DNA of 5,041 bases from Burkholderiales bacterium (GTDB taxonomy: Bacteria; Pseudomonadota; Gammaproteobacteria; Burkholderiales; Burkholderiaceae), in NCBI GenBank assembly GCA_903643055.1, contig CAHJWV010000578.1:1-5041 (forward strand), read 5' to 3'. Each line of letters starts with the position of its first letter. The first letter of the stretch is position 1. The translations under genes were made by a program, and so were the position numbers. Under the pieces are notes generated by a model. The model made no database searches, had not been told where the DNA came from, and was given only the letters and a program-made list of their open reading frames with translations. Below are positions 1-5,041 of this stretch, in pieces.

Positions 1-70
1 CTCTCCTTCGATGAACCCATTCTCCACTCCAGGTAGCTCACCAGGTGAGCCTGCTGAAGTTTGTCGCTAA

Positions 71-222
71 TCAAGTCTTGTTTTCGAATGCCGGCCAGGC
101 CTGCAGAAGTTCGAGATACCACGCGCGTGACCTCGGCAGGTCGGTCACGCGCAGCACGACGTGCGCAAGCTTCAAAGGACGAATGCGTTCGCTGACGGCA
201 TCAGGCAGGTTCGAGGTGTCAC
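71..222 (-). pseudogene. VOC-family (glyoxalase/extradiol dioxygenase fold) gene remnant, 5' part only
   Basis: The frame ending at the TGA at 71-73 encodes a segment beginning DAVSERIRPLKLAHVVLRV, followed by TDLPRSRAWYLELLQ and ending PAFENKT. This matches the first beta-alpha unit of VOC proteins of the catechol 2,3-dioxygenase/glyoxalase type: an LAHVVLR strand with the first metal-ligand His, then a WYLELL helix. Family members are about 150-300 residues; only about 50 remain. After FEN the usual continuation (a CFLTYDEEHH-type segment) is absent and a stop follows. A good leader, GGGAGA at 231-236 with 8 nt to a GTG at 220-222, points to the old start, but that GTG is out of frame with the VOC homology by one base, consistent with a deletion near 215-219. 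It lies 57 nt downstream of the FAH fragment in the same orientation, so the two were probably one catabolic operon. It is almost certainly non-functional. Family assignment is from recognised motifs only. Confidence 0.6.
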
Positions 223-279
223 GGCGTTTGTCTCCCGTGTTCGGGATTTTTGAGTGGGTCGGAAGCAGAACGAAGCGGC

Positions 280-717
280 TTATCGGCCAGGCTCGGCAAT
301 CACCCGGTTCTCGATGCTGCCGATGCCTTCGATCTCGACGCAAACCACGTCGCCTTCGCGCAGGAAGCGAGGCGGGTCCATCAGACCGCCGACGCCGGCC
401 GGGCTGCCGGTGCTGAGCACGTCGCCGGGCTCCAGCGTGAAGGCCGTCGTCAACTCGACCAGCATGTCTTCGATGCGGTAGGACATCTCGGCGGTGTTGC
501 CGTCCTGGCGCAGTTCGTCGTTGACCCAGGTGCGCAGGCGCAGCCGGTGCGGGTCCGGCAGTTCGTCGCGCGCGACCAGCCAGGGGCCGAACGGGCTGTG
601 CGTGTCGAAGGATTTGCCGATCGTGTGGGTCGGTGCGCGCATCTGCCAGTCAAGAACGCTCATGTCGTTCACGACCACATAGCCTGCGACCATGTCCATC
701 GCTTCTTCGCGCTTGCT
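280..717 (-). pseudogene. Fumarylacetoacetate hydrolase (FAH) family protein, 5'-truncated
   Basis: This is the C-terminal catalytic half of an FAH-superfamily enzyme (2-oxohepta-3-ene-1,7-dioate hydratase/isomerase or acylpyruvase-like), a family that cleaves C-C bonds or isomerises beta-diketo acids in aromatic and amino-acid catabolism. Numbering from the ATG at 697-699, the visible marks are GYVVVNDMS (6-14, with Asp12 as the conserved metal ligand), IGKSFDTHSPFGPW (27-40), LRQDGNT (63-69), the LEPGDVLSTGSPAGVG core (89-104) and a normal C-terminus GSIENRVIAEPGR. Homology starts at SKREEAMDMVAGY, just after an in-frame stop at 718-720. The N-terminal half, which carries the ExE metal-binding pair in this family, is missing, and the azoR tail occupies its place. 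Internal ATGs at 697-699 or 691-693 could start a peptide of about 139 residues, but it would lack two of three metal ligands. The fragment is open with no internal frame error. It is best read as a gene remnant left by a deletion. The exact substrate cannot be told. Confidence 0.8.
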
Positions 718-1328
718 TCAACGGTGAAGAGTTCTGCGATCGCTTCGCGGGCCGAGGCCAGCGCGGCGGCCTTGATTTCCGGGCTGCGGTTCACGCCTTC
801 GGTGCGGATCACATCGAAGCGCTGGATGCCCATGAACTTCAGCGCGGCGATGACATCAGGTTCTTGGAAGTCTTTCGGCGCCATCGCTGGCGTGCTGTAG
901 ATGTTGCCCCGCGACGAAGTCAGGATCACCCGCTTGTCGCCCGCCAGGCCGCGCGGGCCTTCGGGCGTGTAGGCGAAGGTCTTGCCGGCTTGCGCCAGTG
1001 CGTCGATCCAGGCCTTCAACTGCGTCGGCACCGAAAAGTTGTACATCGGCACACCGATGACGACCGCATCGGCCGCAAGAAATTCATCGAGCATCTGGTT
1101 GATCACCGCCAGCGCGGCCTGGCTTTCGGGCGTTGTCAGCGGCTTCTGGAAGCGCAGCGCACCCAGCAGCTCGCCGGTCAGCTGCGGCGGCACCACCTGC
1201 GCCAGGTCACGGTAGGTGACCTTCAGCTGCGGCGTCGCGGACTGCCACGCGGCGACGATCTCTTTGCTGAGCAGTCGGGAGACAGATTGCTCGCCGAGCA
1301 GGCTCGAATCAATGTGAAGCGGTTTCAT
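669..1328 (-). CDS. azoR: FMN-dependent NADH:quinone oxidoreductase / azoreductase
   Basis: This is a flavodoxin-fold cytosolic enzyme of the AzoR (AcpD) family, which reduces quinones and azo compounds with NADH by a two-electron ping-pong mechanism using FMN. Marks in the 219-residue product are the N-terminal strand and phosphate loop KPLHIDSSLLGEQSVSR (2-18), the family signature VPMYNFSVPTQLKAWID (93-109), KTFAYTPEGPRGL (116-128) and the FMN-contacting TSSRGNIYS (137-145). The ATG at 1326-1328 fits the family N-terminus, although the leader has only a weak GGAA-like Shine-Dalgarno. Relatives are about 200 residues. Here residues from about 205 to 219 (ending KKRWTWSQAMWS) are encoded by FAH-gene DNA read in another frame, so the native stop appears lost at a deletion junction around 709-722. 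All catalytic segments are intact, so the enzyme is likely still active. It is transcribed divergently from a LysR gene, its probable regulator. Confidence 0.9.
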   Translation of the reverse strand: MKPLHIDSSLLGEQSVSRLLSKEIVAAWQSATPQLKVTYRDLAQVVPPQLTGELLGALRFQKPLTTPESQAALAVINQMLDEFLAADAVVIGVPMYNFSVPTQLKAWIDALAQAGKTFAYTPEGPRGLAGDKRVILTSSRGNIYSTPAMAPKDFQEPDVIAALKFMGIQRFDVIRTEGVNRSPEIKAAALASAREAIAELFTVEASAKKRWTWSQAMWS

Positions 1329-1333
1329 GAGGC

Positions 1334-1344
1334 ATTCCAGGAAT
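1334..1344. promoter_or_regulatory. 11-bp palindrome ATTCCAGGAAT in azoR leader
   Basis: A perfect dyad of five-base arms around a central A ends about six bases from the azoR ATG at 1328. In this position it would overlap the azoR ribosome-binding region or act as an operator half of a LysR-type site. The symmetry is seen directly; the role is inferred. Such a short palindrome can occur by chance. Confidence 0.3.
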
Positions 1345-1365
1345 CAGGGGACGGGCCATTTTTAG

Positions 1366-1409
1366 CGGCGCGTTCTGCTTCCATCTGGCGGGGCGGCCGG
1401 AACGCGCCG
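1366..1409. promoter_or_regulatory. 10-bp perfect inverted repeat in the azoR/lysR divergent region
   Basis: CGGCGCGTTC at 1366-1375 and GAACGCGCCG at 1400-1409 are exact reverse complements separated by 24 bases. The arms lie in the 132-bp gap between divergent azoR and the presumed lysR ATG, where a LysR regulator normally binds to control itself and its target. A direct repeat TTCCATC at 1379-1385 and 1410-1416, 31 bp or about three helical turns apart, accompanies it. No convincing -35/-10 pair was found for either gene. Operator function is inferred from location and symmetry; a large-loop RNA hairpin is the alternative. Confidence 0.4.
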
Positions 1410-1460
1410 TTCCATCAGCGCAACGAAAATGCGGGTTGACCTTCCTCGGCCGGCTTCAAG

Positions 1461-2369
1461 ATGCAGGCCTCAACGACCTGATCTATTTCGCGAAAGTGGT
1501 GGAACACGGCGGCTTCAGCGAGGCTGGCCGCCAGCTCGGCATTCCCAAGTCGCGACTGAGCCGGCGCATCACCGCGCTCGAAAGCCGGCTCGGCGTTCGG
1601 CTGATGCAACGCTCGTCACGCCGCATCACGCTGACGGCGGCGGCGAGAGCTACCTTCAGCAATGCCGTGCCTTGCGTGACCTGGCCGAGGCGGCCGACCA
1701 CAGCGTCATGCAATTCGCGGCCGAACCAAACGGCGAGGTGCGCATCAGTTGCCCGATGACGCTGGCGCAGGTTTGCGGACACCGCTGACGCCGGGTTTCA
1801 TGAAGGGGCATCCCAAGGTGCGCTTGCACGTCACCATCTCGAACCGGCGCATCAACCCGGTCGAAGAGCGCATCGACATGGTCTTGCGCGTGCGGCGCTT
1901 GCCGCTCGAAGACTCGGGCCAGATCGTGCGCAAGCTCGGTGAAACGGTCGACGTGATGGTTGCCAGCCCGGCTTACCTTCAGGTGGCCACGCGGCCGCAG
2001 GCGACGAAGGACGTGAGCCGGCTCGCCACACTGGCGCTGCCGGGTTCCGGCGATCGCACGGTCTGGCAACTGACCGATGGCGATCGGCAGGTCGAGCTGA
2101 GGCATCAGCCGCGGCTGATCAACGATGACATGTTTGCGCTGAAGGAGGCGGCGATCGGTGGCATCGGCATCGCGCTGCCGCCCCGGCAGATGGGCCAGGA
2201 CGACCTGCGCGCAGGCCGGCTGGAGATCGTGCTGCCGGGCTGGACGGCGCCGCTCGGCCATGTGCAGGCGGCGTTCACCAGCCGCAAAGGAATGATGCCC
2301 GCCGTGCGCGCGCTGCTGGAGTACCTCGACGCGCACCGCGAGCCCGGTGTTGCAGACGCAGCGGCTTGA
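1461..2369 (+). pseudogene. LysR-family transcriptional regulator, disrupted by single-base deletions
   Basis: The content is that of a full-length LysR regulator of about 303 residues (winged HTH plus periplasmic-binding-like effector domain), but it is split over three frames. Segment 1 encodes the HTH: LNDLIYFAKVVEHGGFSEAG, then RQLGIPKSRLSRRITALESR and LGVRLMQRSSRRITLT. Near 1637-1644 the frame must shift by one base to continue as GGESYLQQCRALRDLAEAAD up to PMTLAQV. Near 1770-1780 it must shift again to give TPLTPGFMKGHPKVRLHVTI, then NRRINPVEERIDMVLRVRRL and the rest of the effector domain to the stop at 2367-2369. Adding one base near 1467 would put the ATG at 1461 in frame and give the family-like start MQxLNDLIYF; otherwise the first frame opens only with a poorly placed TTG at 1436. 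All three defects are one-base losses. It is divergent from azoR, which it probably once regulated. As written it cannot make a full protein: either a pseudogene or sequence errors. Confidence 0.8.
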
Positions 2370-2395
2370 ACGGGTGTCCATGCCGAGTTCGTTGA

Positions 2396-2429
2396 ACCCG
2401 CTTACCCGCTTAACCTGCCTAACCCGTTC
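2396..2429. repeat. Short imperfect tandem repeat (ACCCGCTT-type units)
   Basis: Two exact ACCCGCTT units (2396-2403 and 2404-2411) are followed by two diverged copies, AACCTGCCT and AACCCGTTC. The array lies in the 183-bp gap between the lysR stop and the DUF805 gene. ACCCGTTC at 2422-2429 is also the reverse complement of GAACGGGT at 2368-2375, which overlaps the lysR stop, so a weak long-loop hairpin could form. No T-tract follows. No function can be assigned. Confidence 0.35.
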
Positions 2430-2552
2430 GTGCGGTGGCTGCATCCTTTGCATTGACGATCCACCGAGCCGGCGGTCCAGGCCCGCCTCCAAAGCCAGCC
2501 GCTACGATGCGGCGCGGTCAAGCTTGATCATTCACAGCCAGCAGGAGTTCAG

Positions 2553-2858
2553 ATGACGTTCCAGGAGTCGTTGCGTGTTTGTTTTATGAAGTACGCAGAG
2601 TTCGATGGCCAGGCCGGCCGCTCCGAGTACTGGTGGTTTGCGCTGTTCGTCGTTGCCATCGGCTCGGTGGCAGCGACTTTTGGCCAAATGCCCTACGGCC
2701 TCTTTTCCCTTGGCGTTTTGTTGCCCGTCATCACGGTGACTGCGCGCCGATTGCATGACACCGGGCGCAGCGGCTGGTGGCAACTGATCGCGATCGTCCC
2801 GGTGCTCGGGCTGATCGCGCTGATCGTGATGCTGGCGCAAAAGGGCCGGACGAGTTGA
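2553..2858 (+). CDS. DUF805 family inner-membrane protein
   Basis: This small integral membrane protein of 101 residues belongs to the DUF805 family, whose biochemical role is unknown. The family pattern is complete: MTFQESLRVCFMKYAEFDGQ (1-20), the AGRSEYWWF motif (21-29) leading into the first membrane helix (about 27-43), a second helix (about 48-64), the hallmark RRLHDTGRSGWW (65-76) on the cytoplasmic side, and a third helix (about 77-95) ending in a short basic tail. The ATG at 2553 is supported by AGGAG at 2543-2547 with 5 nt spacing and by the N-terminal family match; the internal ATG at 2586 would lose conserved residues. It is at the short end for the family but not truncated. A possible -10-like TACGAT at 2503-2508 has no good -35. 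It stands alone between the broken lysR and the propeller gene, with nothing to tie it to either. Confidence 0.9.
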   Translation: MTFQESLRVCFMKYAEFDGQAGRSEYWWFALFVVAIGSVAATFGQMPYGLFSLGVLLPVITVTARRLHDTGRSGWWQLIAIVPVLGLIALIVMLAQKGRTS

Positions 2859-2989
2859 AGTGACAAGGCCACATCAGGGAGTTGGCGAAGTTCACTGCCA
2901 TTGACACAGTGCAGCAGCGCCAGGCGTTGACATCGGACACGTCTGACATGACGTCGCTCTGTTGACTGATGGGTGAATGGTCCGGAAGC

Positions 2990-3021
2990 GGCGAGATTGG
3001 CGAATCTTTGCCAACCTCGCC
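2990..3021 (+). promoter_or_regulatory. Leader hairpin abutting the Shine-Dalgarno of the propeller gene
   Basis: GGCGAG (2990-2995) pairs with CTCGCC (3016-3021), and TTGGC (2997-3001) pairs with GCCAA (3010-3014). One A-C mismatch lies between the two helices and the loop is eight bases (3002-3009). The next bases, AGGAA at 3022-3026, are the Shine-Dalgarno for the ATG at 3033. An RNA hairpin in this position could protect the 5' end or affect ribosome access, for example as a translational control element. There is no T-tract after the stem, so a terminator is unlikely. The pairing is seen; regulation is inferred. Confidence 0.45.
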
Positions 3022-3032
3022 AGGAACCCGCC

Positions 3033-4415
3033 ATGATCCGATTTGCGTCTAGCGCTTTAGCTGTTGCTCGCCGTGCTTCGTTGCACATGCCTGTCTGGGC
3101 GCCGCTCAGTCTGGCGGTCATGTTGCTGCCTGCGATGAGCCCTGCGGGTGCCGCGGCCTCGTCGGGCGAGGTACCGGTCAACACCCTCGGTGCGTCGCCA
3201 ACGCTGCCGGCACCGACGAAATCGCTGATACCGACCGTCAAGGTGGCCAAGGCCGTCGGCTGGCCGGCCGGTGGCCATCCGTCCACGCCGGCAGGCGTCA
3301 AGGTCAATGCCTTCGCAAGCGGCCTCGATCACCCGCGCTGGCTTTATGTGCTGCCCAACGGCGACGTGCTGGTCGCTGAAACCAATGCGCCACCCAAGCC
3401 CGATGACGAGAAGGGCTTGAAGGCCAAGGTCGTGAAACTGGTGAAGAAGAAAGCAGGCGCCGGCCCGCAGAGCCCGAACCGCATCACGCTGTTGCGTGAT
3501 GCCGATGGCGACGGCATCGCCGAAACCAAGACCGTGTTCCTGCAAGGCCTGAATTCGCCTTTCGGCATGGCACTGGTCGGCGGTGATCTGTACATTGCCA
3601 ACTCCGATGCGGTGTTGCGCTTCCCGTATGCAGAAGGTCAGACGCAGATCACCGACCCCGGCACCAAGCTGACCGATCTGCCGGCCGGCACGATCAACCA
3701 CCACTGGACGAAGAACATCATCGCCAGCAAGGACGGCAGCAAGCTCTATGCGACGGTCGGCTCGAACAGCAACGCCGCAGAGAACGGCATCGACAAGGAA
3801 GAAGGCCGCGCCGCGATCTGGGAGATCGACCGCGCGACCGGCAGCAAGCGCCTGTTCGCCGGCGGCCTGCGCAACCCGAACGGCCTGGCCTGGGAGCCGA
3901 GCAGCGATGTCTTATGGACCGTTGCCAACGAGCGCGACGAACTCGGCGACGACCTCGTGCCGGACTACCTGACCTCCGTCAAAGATGGTGGCTTCTACGG
4001 TTGGCCTTACAGCTACTACGGCTCGCATGTCGATGACCGTGTGAAGCCGCAAAAGCCGGATCTCGTGGCCAAAGCTCTGGCGCCTGACTACGCGCTCGGT
4101 GCCCATGTGGCTGCGCTCGGCCTGGCCGCCGCTGAAAAGACGAGGCTGCCGGCTCCGTTCGCCAACGGCATGTTCATCGGCGAACACGGCTCGTGGAACC
4201 GCAGGCCCGTCAGCGGCTACCGCGTCGTCTTCCTGCCCTTCAAAGACGGCAAACCGCAGGGCCTGCCGATCGACGTGCTGACCGGCTTTCTCGCGTCCAA
4301 CGGCGACGCCTACGGCCGCCCGGTCGGCGTCACCCTCAGTGCACGCGGTGATTTGCTAGTGGCAGATGATGTCGGCAATGTGATCTGGCGGGCCACCGGG
4401 GCCGCGACGGAGTGA
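3033..4415 (+). CDS. Exported sorbosone dehydrogenase family protein (PQQ-type six-bladed beta-propeller)
   Basis: The 460-residue product belongs to the soluble glucose/sorbosone dehydrogenase fold, which oxidises sugars or aldoses in the periplasm, usually with PQQ and calcium; the substrate here is unknown. An N-terminal signal (basic [16 protein letters not shown], then hydrophobic [16 protein letters not shown], likely cut near AGA-AA at 40-42) indicates export. The propeller shows [20 protein letters not shown] (97-116), a DADGDG calcium-like loop (156-161), [10 protein letters not shown] (172-181), NHHWTKNI with the family His at 223-224, [11 protein letters not shown] (279-289), NERDELGDD (299-307), [11 protein letters not shown] (320-330), GEHGSWNR (383-390) and the C-terminal [13 protein letters not shown] (441-453). 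The ATG at 3033 has AGGAA six bases upstream and begins the signal peptide; an in-frame GTG at 2973 would put 20 unlikely residues in front. Length and motifs are normal for the family and the frame is intact. It stands alone, convergent with the PAAR gene. Enzyme activity is not proven. Confidence 0.9.
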   Translation: MIRFASSALAVARRASLHMPVWAPLSLAVMLLPAMSPAGAAASSGEVPVNTLGASPTLPAPTKSLIPTVKVAKAVGWPAGGHPSTPAGVKVNAFASGLDHPRWLYVLPNGDVLVAETNAPPKPDDEKGLKAKVVKLVKKKAGAGPQSPNRITLLRDADGDGIAETKTVFLQGLNSPFGMALVGGDLYIANSDAVLRFPYAEGQTQITDPGTKLTDLPAGTINHHWTKNIIASKDGSKLYATVGSNSNAAENGIDKEEGRAAIWEIDRATGSKRLFAGGLRNPNGLAWEPSSDVLWTVANERDELGDDLVPDYLTSVKDGGFYGWPYSYYGSHVDDRVKPQKPDLVAKALAPDYALGAHVAALGLAAAEKTRLPAPFANGMFIGEHGSWNRRPVSGYRVVFLPFKDGKPQGLPIDVLTGFLASNGDAYGRPVGVTLSARGDLLVADDVGNVIWRATGAATE

Positions 4416-4482
4416 GGTCGGGGAACGCCCGCTGCGACTGCCGCTTCACGCCATGATGGTCGGTGTTCAGCGGGATGTGGCC

Positions 4483-4498
4483 GAGGGGTTCCGCCCTC
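4483..4498. terminator. Possible weak hairpin between convergent genes
   Basis: GAGGG (4483-4487) and CCCTC (4494-4498) flank a six-base loop in the 89-bp gap between the propeller stop and the PAAR stop. Alternative pairings exist: GTGGCCGAG (4477-4485) with CTCAGGCCAC (4504-4513, one bulge), and CCCGCTG (4428-4434) with CAGCGGG (4468-4474). None is followed by a T-tract on either strand, so this is at best a weak bidirectional end signal. Confidence 0.2.
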
Positions 4499-4504
4499 AC
4501 AGGC

Positions 4505-4768
4505 TCAGGCCACCCCGCTGGTGGGCAGGGTCGAGATGAGGACCGCGCCGCAACTGACTTTGTGGCCTTCGAAGGCCACCGGCACGCCGTCGATCAGCAC
4601 CTTCGGGTCGCCTTCGGCAATCACACAATTCGTGTGACCCCGCTTCGGGCAGCTGCACGGGTCGCCCTGGCGCGCCACGCCGAGGCCCATGACCTGGCTG
4701 TGGGGCGAGGCCGCCAGCACCTTGCCACCGTGGCTGGTCGGGTCGTTCAAGCGGATGACGCCGCGCAT
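4505..4768 (-). CDS. PAAR domain protein (type VI secretion spike tip)
   Basis: This compact 87-residue protein is made almost wholly of the PAAR repeat, which folds into a zinc-bound cone capping the VgrG trimer and sharpening or loading the type VI secretion spike. Marks are MRGVIRLNDPTSHGGKVLAA (1-20), VARQGDPCSCPKRGHTNCVI (31-50), AEGDPKVLIDGVPVAFEGHK (51-70) and VSCGAVLISTLP (71-82). His13, Cys40 or Cys48, His69 and Cys73 are the likely metal-ligand pool. There is no N- or C-terminal extension, so this is a tip without its own fused toxin; any effector would bind it or be encoded next to it. The start has AGGAG at 4775-4779 (minus strand) with 6 nt spacing. It follows the partial gene at 4802-5041 by 33 nt on the same strand, so the two are probably co-transcribed. 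Confidence 0.9.
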   Translation of the reverse strand: MRGVIRLNDPTSHGGKVLAASPHSQVMGLGVARQGDPCSCPKRGHTNCVIAEGDPKVLIDGVPVAFEGHKVSCGAVLISTLPTSGVA

Positions 4769-4801
4769 GCTGGGCTCCTGGGAGTGCTGCAGGTCAGCGG
4801 A

Positions 4802-5041
4802 TCAATTCGAATAGCCTTGCATCGGCGGCTTGGCGTCATGGCGCAGGCCCCACCACGGCAAAAACACGTTATTGCCGGTGCGGGCGCGGAACCAGTTCTT
4901 CTGCGGGTCGATCGGCCGCACGGTCTCGGGCGGCACGACGACCACCGCCGTCGTGCGATCGGCATCGGTGGTACCCGCCACCAGCACGTTCTTGCCGAAG
5001 TGATTGGCATAGGCAATGCCCAGCGCGACGTTGGTCAACGC
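4802..5041 (-). CDS. Unidentified protein, C-terminal 79 residues (cut by window edge); possible T6SS accessory
   Basis: The frame is open from the right edge to the TGA at 4802-4804. Visible residues run ALTNVALGIAYANHFGKNVL, VAGTTDADRTTAVVVVPPET, VRPIDPQKNWFRARTGNNVF, LPWWGLRHDAKPPMQGYSN. There is a helical or mixed start, a short valine-rich beta strand, then a Trp- and Pro-rich tail with no membrane segment. The TTG at 5036-5038 is not a credible start, since the frame continues to the edge. The gene precedes PAAR by 33 nt on the same strand, the arrangement seen for T6SS effectors and their adaptors. From the tail and context I suspect, without proof, a DUF2875/Tla3-type type VI lipase adaptor; an effector or immunity protein is equally possible. 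The coding call itself is firm: strong codon bias, and a leader for the next gene follows the stop. Confidence 0.7.
   Translation of the reverse strand, partial: ALTNVALGIAYANHFGKNVLVAGTTDADRTTAVVVVPPETVRPIDPQKNWFRARTGNNVFLPWWGLRHDAKPPMQGYSN

Noticed and set aside
36..50. GCTCACC-A-GGTGAGC dyad near the left edge as a terminator or recombination site
   Set aside because: A one-base loop cannot form an RNA hairpin, no T-tract follows, and no partner site or recombinase is visible. It is left as a chance dyad.
2..70. Plus-strand open frame at the left edge ending at the TAA at 68-70 (MNPFSTPGSSPGEPAEVCR tail)
   Set aside because: It is too short, with no recognisable motif and unusual Pro/Ser composition; it could be the end of a gene outside the window but nothing supports this.
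250..900. Long plus-strand open frame across the FAH/azoR region
   Set aside because: It is antisense to two recognisable protein families and has a His/Arg/Ala-rich composition typical of the reverse complement of GC-rich coding DNA, with no leader.
1656..2492. Long minus-strand open frame opposite lysR
   Set aside because: It mirrors the LysR effector domain, shows no family motif and has an Arg/His/Gln-rich shadow composition.
2501..2552. TACGAT (2503-2508) as a sigma-70 -10 box and TCAAGCTTGA palindrome (2518-2527) as an operator for DUF805
   Set aside because: No -35 lies at the right spacing and the palindrome is short and isolated, so the evidence is too thin for a feature.
2973..3032. 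In-frame upstream GTG start for the propeller protein (20 extra residues)
   Set aside because: It has no Shine-Dalgarno, would put non-signal residues ahead of a typical signal peptide, and runs through the hairpin. The ATG at 3033 has AGGAA at ideal spacing.
3387..3476. Lysine-rich stretch in the propeller (residues about 119-148) as a possible foreign insert
   Set aside because: Sorbosone-dehydrogenase-family proteins commonly carry a similar PKPDD…K…GAG loop here before the NRITLLRD strand, so it is a family feature.
3057..3704. Minus-strand open frame opposite the propeller gene
   Set aside because: It is antisense to a strongly supported coding region and has an Arg-rich shadow composition and no ribosome-binding site.

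Overview
The window is GC-rich DNA with strongly G/C-biased codon use. Its gene families (LysR with azoreductase, FAH and VOC catabolic proteins, DUF805, a sorbosone-dehydrogenase-like propeller, a PAAR spike tip) and its leader style (GGGAGACAAAC ahead of one start) suggest a betaproteobacterium of the order Burkholderiales. That placement is an inference from gene style, not a database match.

Left part (about 1-2370): a divergent locus in visible decay. On the minus strand, azoR (FMN-dependent NADH:quinone/azo reductase) reads leftwards. Its C-terminus runs directly into the last 140 or so codons of a fumarylacetoacetate-hydrolase-family gene whose 5' half is missing. A short 5' remnant of a VOC (glyoxalase/extradiol dioxygenase fold) gene follows, with a one-base frame error at its start and an abrupt loss of homology after about 50 codons. 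On the plus strand, divergent from azoR, lies a LysR-type regulator. It is full length in content but needs three single-base insertions to be read through. The azoR/lysR intergenic region carries a 10-bp perfect inverted repeat and an 11-bp palindrome, both plausible operator elements. The original unit was probably a LysR regulator controlling a small oxidoreductase/aromatic-catabolism operon; only azoR still looks intact.

Middle part (about 2553-4415): two intact plus-strand genes. One is a small DUF805 inner-membrane protein. The other is a 460-residue exported six-bladed beta-propeller of the sorbosone dehydrogenase family. A long hairpin ends exactly where the second gene's Shine-Dalgarno begins, so it may influence translation.

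Right part (about 4505-5041): two minus-strand genes arranged as an operon converging on the propeller gene. An unidentified protein, cut by the window edge, is followed after 33 nt by a compact PAAR-repeat protein (type VI secretion spike tip). This suggests a T6SS effector or accessory island starting here and continuing to the right.

No tRNA, rRNA, CRISPR array or identifiable insertion sequence was seen. I see no clear novel system. The most informative signals are the gene-decay junctions, the leader hairpin and the PAAR-linked unknown protein at the right edge.
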